Shown here one piece after another: positions 1 to 5,524 of a DNA stretch of 5,625 bases. The position numbers and the translations under genes are program-made. Where the stretch lies: positions 1 through 5,625 of the forward strand of contig JAITAN010000048.1 in assembly GCA_031284105.1 (NCBI GenBank). The letters are read 5' to 3'. Each line of letters begins with the position of its first letter. The stretch's first letter is position 1. The stretch comes from Treponema sp. Lineage in GTDB: Bacteria; Spirochaetota; Spirochaetia; Treponematales; Breznakiellaceae. A model generated the notes under the pieces. The model did no database searches. It was not told where the DNA came from and saw nothing but the letters and a program-made list of their open reading frames with translations.

Positions 1-1
1 C

Positions 2-127
2 GCTATGAAATTAATTTTTATGGGCTTGAAGAACATATCCAAAAAATGGACAATGCCGGTACGGGATTGGGGGGCTGCCCTTAATCAATTCGCAATCATT
101 TACGGGGAAGACAGGGTTCCCCTATGA
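2..127 (+). CDS. IS256-family (mutator-type) transposase, C-terminal fragment cut by window edge
   Basis: This frame enters the window already open and stops with TGA at 125-127, giving 41 residues. Residues KNISKKWTMPVRDWG followed by ALNQFAIIYG and a final DRVPL match the C-terminal block that I recognise from IS256/mutator-type DDE transposases (usual form: N-I-x-K-K-W-T-M-P-[IV]-R-x-W, then LNQF). In these enzymes that block follows the catalytic glutamate, so none of the DDE residues are in view and the activity of the copy cannot be judged. An internal ATG at 5 is not a credible start because the family is about 400 residues long. The intact C-terminus and its normal distance to a terminal repeat suggest that this end, at least, is undamaged. 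The alternative frame over 1-84 was rejected. Confidence 0.88.
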   Translation, partial: AMKLIFMGLKNISKKWTMPVRDWGAALNQFAIIYGEDRVPL

Positions 128-134
128 TGTACCG

Positions 135-160
135 TTTACACAAAATAATTTACAGGCTCT
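135..160. repeat. Probable right terminal inverted repeat of the IS256-family element
   Basis: The stretch starts TTTACACAAAATAATT and ends CAGGCTCT, beginning 8 bases after the transposase stop. Its reverse complement has the GTGTAAA inner motif that I associate with IS256-family ends. The identification cannot be confirmed without the other end of the element. Confidence 0.65.
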
Positions 161-391
161 CCTGTAGCGATTACAATACTCCCTATAGCGAGTAAAAGGC
201 TTCCTGTACTGATTACAATACTTCCTGTAGCGAGTAAAAGACTTCCTGTACTGATTACAATACTTCCTATAGCGAGTAAAAGACTTCCTACAATGATTAC
301 AATACTCCCTGTACTGATTACAATACCTCCTGTAGCGATTACAATGCTTCCTGTAGCGAGTAAAAGGTTTCCTGTAGCGAGTACAAGAGCG
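161..391. repeat. Tandem array of eleven 21-bp units (minisatellite) with partial 42-bp higher-order alternation
   Basis: Units start at 161, 182, 203, 224, 245, 266, 287, 308, 329, 350 and 371, all exactly 21 bp with no indels. Two types occur. Type A has the core CCTGTAGCGAGTAAAAG and type B has CCTGTACTGATTACAAT, each followed by a four-base ACTT-like tail. Units 2-6 alternate A-B-A-B-A. Units 1 and 9 are hybrids (A-like start, B-like end), unit 7 is a changed B, unit 8 is B, and units 10-11 are A-like. Twenty-one bp is about two helical turns, so each unit presents the same DNA face. It is also seven codons, so two minus-strand frames and one plus-strand frame stay open, but none has a usable start codon or ribosome binding site. 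The role is unknown. Confidence 0.95.
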
Positions 392-464
392 TCTACTTAG
401 AACCGGCGCGCTATGTGTACCGGGAAGCGTCCGCCGCTTCTAACCGGAGCTCTATCAGCGGTCC

Positions 465-600
465 GACCTATCGTAGGAGGTCTGACCTAACCGCGCCCGT
501 TCAACTCAACAGGGGAAACTTTCAACTCCGCCGGCCCTATCCGGCCTATCGTACCGGAGGTCTGACCTATTGTCGGAGGTCGACGCAACCGCGCCTTCGA
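465..600. repeat. Diverged repeat family with GACCT-N8-AGGTC dyads
   Basis: Three copies of a CCTAT-YGT-GGAGGTC module are present: 465-482, 543-562 (with a 2-bp CC insertion) and 564-581. Copies one and three are dyads, GACCT then eight bases then AGGTC. Copy two carries GGCCT instead, which still pairs as RNA through one G-U. The first and third copies belong to a longer imperfect direct repeat, 465-502 and 564-600, both running on into AACCGCGCC. The second and third copies start 21 bp apart (CCTAT at 545 and 566), the same period as the array upstream. The function is unknown. Confidence 0.75.
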
Positions 601-637
601 GCCGCAACCGAAAATATGTTTCCTATTTTCCACCCTC

Positions 638-667
638 TTCACAAAGTCCCTTTCGGTATGGTACGAT
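638..667 (+). promoter_or_regulatory. Candidate promoter for ptsI and the downstream block
   Basis: TTCACA at 638-643 and TACGAT at 662-667, 18 bp apart, are the best sigma70-like pair before ptsI. Use of this promoter would start transcription only a few bases before the ATG, giving an almost leaderless message. A perfect TATAAT also occurs at 673-678 but overlaps the start codon and lacks a good -35 partner. This is a weak prediction by eye. Confidence 0.3.
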
Positions 668-676
668 AGAGTTATA

Positions 677-2392
677 ATGAAGAAGTTGACCGGCATTCCC
701 GTATCAAAAGGAATTGTTATTGGAAAGGCGTTTCTGTTTTTGGATACCGATTTTGCGGAGATCCCGCGGTTTCGTATTGAGAAAAAACAGACGGCCGAAG
801 AGTGGGCGCGTTTTCTTGCCGCAGTGAACGAAGCGAGAGAGAATATCGGGTCCTTGCAGCATGTACAAAAATCCGTTACCGGTGAAGAAGACGGTATACT
901 CAATACCCATCTTTTGATGTTGGAAGATACGGATTTTCACGAACAGATAAAACGGCGGCTTGAGACCGGGCTCCAAAATATCGAGTGTGTCGTATGGGAC
1001 GTCGCTGCCGAATTTTCCCGGAAGCTGGCGGCATCGCCGGTATCGTATCTTCGGGAACGGGCCGCGGATATCGCCGATATTACGGGGCGGCTTCTAAATA
1101 TCCTGCTTAACATTAAGAAGCCTTCCCTTGCGGATTTGACTGAAGACGTAATCATAGTAACCCGCGATCTCCTGCCTTCCGAAGCCGTTACCATGAACAA
1201 GCGGCGCGTCAAGGCCCTGGTTATGGGCGCGGGTTCCCAGACAAGCCACACCGCGATTCTGGCAAAAGCCTTTGAAATTCCGGCGGTTTTCGGGCTTCCC
1301 GGCATTACATCGGAAGTTACTTCCGGCGATACGCTCATTGTTGACGGCGGTACCGGTGAGGTCCTCATTAAGCCGGCCGCTAAAACCATCGAAAAATACC
1401 AGGTACTAATCGTAAAAGCACATGAGAAAAAGGATAAACAAGAGGCATTGCGCGATCTTCCGGCGGAAACAGCGGACGGCTACCGCGTCGCCCTCAATGC
1501 CAATATAGAATTTCCCGAAGAAATGGAACAGGTTCTGCGCTATGGAGCGGAGGGCATCGGGCTGTACCGTACCGAGTTTCTTTTTCTGAACGCGGGATAT
1601 GCCGAAGAAGACGAACAATTCCGGGCGTATTCCCATGTGATCAAGGCAATGGGGAACAAGCCCGTTACCATACGTACCATTGATGTGGGCGGAGACAAAA
1701 TTCTGCCGAACCTCCGCAGCGTTGAAGAAAAAAATCCGCTGCTCGGCTTGCGCGGCATACGGTTTTCCCTTGCCCATCCCGATCTCTTCAAGGTACAGCT
1801 GCGGGCGATTTTGAGGGCGAGCGTTTTCGGCGTTGTAAAGATCATGTTTCCCATGATTTCCGGTTTTACCGAGCTGGAAACCGCGCTCTCCATACTTGAA
1901 GAAGCAAAGCGTGAATGTCGGGATAAGGGAGCCGCGTTTTCCGAACGCATTGAAGTAGGCTCCATGATAGAAATCCCCGCCGCGGTGGTGATTGCGGATA
2001 TTCTTGCAGAAAAATCAGAATTCTTCTCAATCGGTACCAACGATCTTATACAATACTCGCTTGCCGTCGACCGTAACAACGAACAAGTCGGCTACTTGTC
2101 CCAGCCTTTTCATCCTGTGGTACTGCGGCTTATCAAAAAGACGATTGATGAGGCGCACGCCGCGGGCATAAAGGTCGCAATGTGCGGCGAGCTTGCCGGT
2201 AATCCCAAGGCAACGGCCGTTCTTTTAGGACTGGGTCTCGATGAGTTCAGCATGAGCGCCCCGCAGATTCCGCCGGTGAAACAGATCATCAGGAGAACGA
2301 ATATCGAAAAATGCCGTGTTCTGGCAAGAAACTTGTTGATGTGCAAAACCGTAAGGGATGCAGAGGCGGCGCTGAAAGAAGGAGATGGGTAG
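677..2392 (+). CDS. ptsI: Phosphoenolpyruvate-protein phosphotransferase (PTS enzyme I)
   Basis: Cytoplasmic enzyme I takes phosphate from phosphoenolpyruvate onto a histidine and passes it to HPr, the first step of the phosphotransferase system. The 571 residues match the family's usual length (E. coli 575). Visible in order: the N-terminal GIPVSKGIVIGKA block; the phospho-histidine domain with His191 in GSQTSHTAILAK; then the PEP-binding barrel with GLYRTEF (Arg298), RTIDVGGDK (Arg333), IEIPAA (Glu432), GTNDLIQY (Asn455, Asp456 for Mg), Arg466 in AVDRNNE, and catalytic Cys503 in MCGELAG. All key catalytic residues are present, so the enzyme should be active. The residues just before His191 differ from the common GGRTSHT form. 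No ptsH adjoins it. The ATG start fits family alignment, though the ribosome binding site is weak (GAG at 669-671). The stop lies next to the der start. In spirochaetes such as T. pallidum the PTS lacks sugar permeases and is thought to be regulatory; whether that applies here is inference. Confidence 0.96.
   Translation: MKKLTGIPVSKGIVIGKAFLFLDTDFAEIPRFRIEKKQTAEEWARFLAAVNEARENIGSLQHVQKSVTGEEDGILNTHLLMLEDTDFHEQIKRRLETGLQNIECVVWDVAAEFSRKLAASPVSYLRERAADIADITGRLLNILLNIKKPSLADLTEDVIIVTRDLLPSEAVTMNKRRVKALVMGAGSQTSHTAILAKAFEIPAVFGLPGITSEVTSGDTLIVDGGTGEVLIKPAAKTIEKYQVLIVKAHEKKDKQEALRDLPAETADGYRVALNANIEFPEEMEQVLRYGAEGIGLYRTEFLFLNAGYAEEDEQFRAYSHVIKAMGNKPVTIRTIDVGGDKILPNLRSVEEKNPLLGLRGIRFSLAHPDLFKVQLRAILRASVFGVVKIMFPMISGFTELETALSILEEAKRECRDKGAAFSERIEVGSMIEIPAAVVIADILAEKSEFFSIGTNDLIQYSLAVDRNNEQVGYLSQPFHPVVLRLIKKTIDEAHAAGIKVAMCGELAGNPKATAVLLGLGLDEFSMSAPQIPPVKQIIRRTNIEKCRVLARNLLMCKTVRDAEAALKEGDG
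2379..2384 (+). promoter_or_regulatory. Shine-Dalgarno AAGGAG inside the ptsI 3' end, deciding the der start
   Basis: AAGGAG abuts an ATG at 2385 with no spacer, so it cannot serve that codon. It lies 9 nt before an in-frame GTG at 2394, a workable distance. This favours GTG 2394, one base after the ptsI stop codon, as the der start. A third option, ATG 2427, matches where most Der proteins begin (MPTVVLVGRPNVGKS) but has no ribosome binding site. Confidence 0.55.
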
Positions 2393-2393
2393 C

Positions 2394-3797
2394 GTGTTAT
2401 TTGATATTGATAAAACATACGGCAATATGCCGACGGTCGTTCTTGTGGGCAGACCCAATGTAGGGAAATCCACGCTTTTTAACCGCCTTTTGCGGATGCG
2501 GCGCGCCATAACCGATCCTACGCCGGGCGTTACGCGCGATCCGGTTGTTAAAGATACCTTTATCCGTGAAAAACCCCTGCGGCTTATTGATACGGGCGGC
2601 TTCAAACTCGACCATGACCGCGGCGCCGCCGGCGGCGCGAATACGTTGGATAGTCTGGTGGTTGAGAAAACGCTGGAAACCATCAAAAGCGCGGATGTGA
2701 TCGTGCTGCTGCTTGAAGCCGGCGTTTTTACCGCGGAAGACGAGGAGTTTATCACGCTTTTGCGTCCATACCAGAAGAAGCTCATCGTTGCGGTGAACAA
2801 AACCGAGGGCGGCAGACGGGTAGGGGAGTCATTCAACCTTTTATCCTTCGGCTTTGAGCATATCTATTTTATTTCCGCGGAGCATGGGGACAGGATCGCG
2901 GAATTGGAGGACGTTATTATCGGCAAATCGGATTTCTCCGGCGTTGTCGAGGCGCTTCCTCCTGAAAAAGAACCTATCCGCATAGCGATTCTAGGAAAAC
3001 CGAATACCGGTAAGTCTACCCTGTCGAATCGGCTTACCGCGTCCGAAAGCTCTCTGATAAGCGACATACCCGGAACGACACGCGATGTTGTCGAGGGGGC
3101 GTTCATCTATAAGAACCGCAATTTTGTCTTGCTGGATACGGCGGGCATTAGACGGAAATCCAAGGTTACGGAAAATATCGAATACTATTCGGTGAACCGC
3201 GCCATAAAAACCATTGACGAGGCGGATATCGTGTTTCTCATGATCGATGCCCAGGAAGGGTTATCGGATCAGGATAAGAAGATCGCCGCGCTTGCATCCG
3301 AGAAGGGACGCGGCATCGTCATGGCATTGAATAAGTGGGATGTCATGCCTGCTGCAAAGAACACCTTTGAGGCCGTGCGCGACCGCGTCCGCTTCCTCTT
3401 CGGCAAGATGGAATACGCGCCCATTATTGCGGTAAGCGCCGAAACCGGTCTGGGCGCGGATAAACTGCTTGATACGGCAATCAGGCTTTATGGGCAGCTC
3501 ACCAAACAGATAGACACGGGACCCTTAAATCAGGCTTTGGAACGCTGGCTTGAAGAGTACCCGCCGCCCCATGGACCGCAAACCCGCTTCAAGGTGAAAT
3601 ATGCGGTGCAGGTTTCCAAACGCCCCGTAAAATTCGTTGTTTTCGTGTCCCGTATTCATGCCGTTACCGAGTCGTATGTTTCATACCTCCGCAACAAAAT
3701 GAGAAAAGATTTGGGATTCAAAGAAATACCGGTTGAAATAGAAATCAGATCATCACGTATTTCTAAAAACGCCGGAAATTCAAAAGCGCCTTTATAA
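2394..3797 (+). CDS. der: Ribosome-assembly GTPase Der (EngA), two tandem G domains
   Basis: Der is an essential bacterial GTPase that binds and matures the 50S subunit. Numbering from GTG 2394 gives 467 residues (family about 436-490). G domain 1: GRPNVGKS 19-26, DTGG 66-69, NKTE 135-138, SAEHG about 161-165. G domain 2: GKPNTGKS 201-208, PGTTRD 226-231, DTAG 248-251, NKWD 313-316, SAETG 348-352. The C-terminal KH-like domain, about 370-455, shows the family's YAVQVSKRPVKFVVFV and GFKEIPVEI blocks. Two G domains followed by a KH domain is diagnostic of Der and separates it from Era or MnmE. The G4 motif of domain 1 ends in Glu rather than the usual Asp. The start is uncertain: ATG 2385 would overlap ptsI by 8 bp and has no spacer after the Shine-Dalgarno, and ATG 2427 would remove an 11-residue leader. 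Translation is probably coupled to ptsI. Confidence 0.96.
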   Translation: MLFDIDKTYGNMPTVVLVGRPNVGKSTLFNRLLRMRRAITDPTPGVTRDPVVKDTFIREKPLRLIDTGGFKLDHDRGAAGGANTLDSLVVEKTLETIKSADVIVLLLEAGVFTAEDEEFITLLRPYQKKLIVAVNKTEGGRRVGESFNLLSFGFEHIYFISAEHGDRIAELEDVIIGKSDFSGVVEALPPEKEPIRIAILGKPNTGKSTLSNRLTASESSLISDIPGTTRDVVEGAFIYKNRNFVLLDTAGIRRKSKVTENIEYYSVNRAIKTIDEADIVFLMIDAQEGLSDQDKKIAALASEKGRGIVMALNKWDVMPAAKNTFEAVRDRVRFLFGKMEYAPIIAVSAETGLGADKLLDTAIRLYGQLTKQIDTGPLNQALERWLEEYPPPHGPQTRFKVKYAVQVSKRPVKFVVFVSRIHAVTESYVSYLRNKMRKDLGFKEIPVEIEIRSSRISKNAGNSKAPL

Positions 3798-3816
3798 ACA
3801 ATGGAGGAGCATAGCG

Positions 3817-4128
3817 ATGGAGCTGACAATAAGAGAAGTGGAAGAAATTACCGGCGTAAAGGCGCCCGTGCTGCGGTATTGGGAACAGGAGATCCCCATG
3901 CTCCAACCCAAACGGGATAAGACGGGCAGGTGCATCTATTCCGAGTGGGACATTCAGATTTTGTTCCGGTTGAAACATCTGCTGTACGATCTGCGCTATA
4001 CTATTACGGACGCCGGGTGCCGGTTGTTTCTGGAACTTTCCGGTGGAAATCAAGATACTCATGTACAAATTGCCCTGGTGCGCGCGGAATTGCTTACCTT
4101 ATACCATAAGGTTCGCTCCTTGAGCTGA
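3817..4128 (+). CDS. Small MerR-type winged-helix DNA-binding protein
   Basis: The 103-residue protein consists almost wholly of a MerR-type DNA-binding domain. Residues 3-15 (LTIREVEEITGVK) and 18-22 (VLRYW) form the helix-turn-helix. Residues 31-49, with the KRDKTGRCIYSEWD stretch, form the wing and the start of the second helical pair, and RLKHLLYDLRYTITDA (51-66) fits the following helices. A C-terminal helix, about 80-100, may dimerise. There is no separate ligand-binding domain, and only Cys39 and Cys68 are present, not arranged as in metal-sensing MerR proteins. The closest resemblance from memory is to short, uncharacterised MerR-like proteins. The target and signal are unknown. GGAGGAG at 3803-3809, 7 nt before ATG, is the strongest ribosome binding site in the window. 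The gene lies 19 bp after der and 10 bp before mtaB, so it is likely part of the same transcript. Confidence 0.88.
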   Translation: MELTIREVEEITGVKAPVLRYWEQEIPMLQPKRDKTGRCIYSEWDIQILFRLKHLLYDLRYTITDAGCRLFLELSGGNQDTHVQIALVRAELLTLYHKVRSLS

Positions 4129-4138
4129 ATAGACAAAA

Positions 4139-5524
4139 ATGCTATCCGTATCTATGTACACACTCGGCTGCAAACTGAATCAGCTTGAAAGCGAAGCGAT
4201 TGCGGGCGCGTTTCGGGACGCGGGTTTTTCCCTTCTCCCGTTAAACGAAGACGATCCCGCGGACGTGGTGATCGTCAATACCTGCACCGTAACCTCCAAA
4301 GCCGAACAAAAGGCGCGGCGGATTATCAGAAAACTGGCGCGGAACAACGTATGCGTCATTGTCGGCGGCTGCTATGCGCGCATGGACGCGGAATCTATCG
4401 CGGCCATTGACCGGCGGATTCTTGTGCTTGCCGGAGATCGCAAGAGCGCCTTGCTTGATCTGCCCGCGGCGCTGGCTTCGGCGCTGGAGGCCGGGGCCGT
4501 TTGTGAACCGCGCCCCTTCCGCGTATATGATAGTATCGCTTCTATACTGCAAGCCGATGCGCGCCGGCTCCCCGCGTCTAATAAACCGAAGGAACAATTC
4601 CGCTACAGTCCGGATACGTTTTCCTTTCATTCAAGGGCGTTTCTCAAAATTCAGGACGGCTGCAACAGACGGTGCGCGTACTGCCGCGTTCGTCTTGCGC
4701 GGGGCGCGAGCGTAAGCCTCGACGCGGAACAGGCGCTTACCCAGCTAAACGCGCTTGAAGCCAAGGGCTACCGTGAGGCCGTGCTTACGGGCGTAAACAT
4801 CAATCAATACGATGCGGGCATGGACCTGGCCGGTCTTGTCGCGTACCTCCTCAACGGCACGGAACGGATACGGATACGGCTTTCTTCTATTGAACCGGAA
4901 GGCATTACAAAAGAATTCTGCACGGTCATATCTGATGTACGGGTCTGTCCCCATTTCCATCTTTCGGTACAAACAGGCAGCGACGCGGTGCTTGCCAAGA
5001 TGAGGCGTCCGTATACACGGGATATTGTCGAACGGGGCGTTGCCCTGCTCCGTTCCGTAAAAGACGACCCTTTTTTGGCAGGTGATATTATCGCGGGTTT
5101 TCCCACGGAAACGGCCGCGGATTTTGAAGAAACGCTTGCCTTATGCAGACGGATTGGCTTTTCGTGGATACACGCGTTTCCCTATTCGCCGCGCCCGGGA
5201 ACCGAGTCGTTCCGTTTCAAAGAAAAGGTTAATGACCGCGAGATTGTTCGGCGTGTTGATGCCCTGTCGGCGCTGGCGCGCGCGGGGCGGCGTTTGTATA
5301 TCGGGCGGCAAATCGGCAAAAGAGCGGAAGCCGTTATCGAAGTAAACGAACATACGCCTCCGGGGTTCGCCGCGGGCATTACGGAAACGTACCTCAAGGT
5401 ACTGCTGCACGCGCCGAAAGGTGAAATCCCGCGCGCAGGCGATATGGTCCCCTGTACGCTCACGGCGGCCGAGCATACGCGGTTACAGCAGCGCTCTTTT
5501 GACTTGCGGGGAATACTGCTATAA
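4139..5524 (+). CDS. mtaB: tRNA (t6A37/ct6A37) methylthiotransferase MtaB, radical SAM enzyme
   Basis: MtaB uses two iron-sulfur clusters and S-adenosylmethionine to add a methylthio group to threonylcarbamoyl-adenosine at position 37 of ANN-decoding tRNAs, giving ms2t6A. At 461 residues it matches the family (B. subtilis YqeV about 450). The N-terminal UPF0004 domain carries three cluster cysteines: Cys11 in TLGCKLNQ, Cys49 in NTCTVT and Cys78 in GGCYA. The radical SAM domain has C-x3-C-x2-C at Cys175, Cys179 and Cys182, then LTGVNINQYD (216-225), RLSSIEPEG (247-255), HFHLSVQTGSD (272-282) and DIIAGFPTET (316-325). A TRAM-like region, about 392-446, ends the protein. GCKLNQ and PYSPRPGT favour MtaB over MiaB or RimO. 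The stretch after the SAM cysteines reads RVRLARG where I expect IVPxARG. No clear Shine-Dalgarno precedes ATG 4139; ATG 4154 is the only other in-frame start nearby, and coupling to the upstream gene is possible. Confidence 0.93.
   Translation: MLSVSMYTLGCKLNQLESEAIAGAFRDAGFSLLPLNEDDPADVVIVNTCTVTSKAEQKARRIIRKLARNNVCVIVGGCYARMDAESIAAIDRRILVLAGDRKSALLDLPAALASALEAGAVCEPRPFRVYDSIASILQADARRLPASNKPKEQFRYSPDTFSFHSRAFLKIQDGCNRRCAYCRVRLARGASVSLDAEQALTQLNALEAKGYREAVLTGVNINQYDAGMDLAGLVAYLLNGTERIRIRLSSIEPEGITKEFCTVISDVRVCPHFHLSVQTGSDAVLAKMRRPYTRDIVERGVALLRSVKDDPFLAGDIIAGFPTETAADFEETLALCRRIGFSWIHAFPYSPRPGTESFRFKEKVNDREIVRRVDALSALARAGRRLYIGRQIGKRAEAVIEVNEHTPPGFAAGITETYLKVLLHAPKGEIPRAGDMVPCTLTAAEHTRLQQRSFDLRGILL

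Larger units (their letters stand above)
1..160 (+). mobile_element. Right end of an IS256-family insertion sequence
   Basis: The element comprises the transposase 3' end (stop at 125-127) and an adjoining terminal inverted repeat. Only one end is in the window; the left end and target duplication lie outside. The outer boundary is set at about 160 because a regular 21-bp tandem array starts at 161. IS256 elements usually make 8-9 bp target duplications, so a copy of the bases just after 160 is predicted before the left end. The boundary could be wrong by a few bases. Confidence 0.8.
392..676. other. Intergenic region between the 21-bp array and ptsI; no convincing gene
   Basis: This 285-bp stretch is GC-richer than the array before it. 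It contains a small hairpin (GAAGCG 424-429, CGCTTC 435-440, 5-base loop), a diverged repeat family at 465-600, a pair of TTCAACTC octamers at 500 and 521 that are again 21 bp apart, and an AT-richer segment from about 606 leading to ptsI. An 84-codon open frame at 415-669 has arginine-rich, low-complexity content, overlaps the repeats, has no ribosome binding site and resembles nothing I know, so I do not call it a gene. No tRNA, riboswitch or CRISPR structure was recognised. Confidence 0.75.

Noticed and set aside
1..84. Open frame 1 ending in TAA at 82-84, which could be the tail of another gene
   Set aside because: The overlapping frame ending at 127 carries the clear IS256 transposase C-terminal motif; both cannot be real and frame 1 shows no recognisable motif.
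161..391. CRISPR array
   Set aside because: Units are contiguous 21-bp repeats with no unique spacers and no cas genes nearby.
424..440. Terminator for the IS or array transcript (GAAGCG/CGCTTC hairpin)
   Set aside because: Six-pair stem with a 5-base loop but no T-run downstream; kept only as a small hairpin in the intergenic entry.
415..669. 84-codon plus-strand open frame before ptsI
   Set aside because: Arginine-rich composition, overlap with repeat modules, no ribosome binding site and no family resemblance.
487..903. 138-codon minus-strand open frame
   Set aside because: Its first half is antisense to the ptsI N-terminal region and the rest runs through repeats; it looks like a shadow of ptsI.
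2225..2836. 203-codon minus-strand open frame across the ptsI/der junction
   Set aside because: Antisense to two strongly conserved genes, serine-rich composition typical of shadow frames, no recognisable domain.
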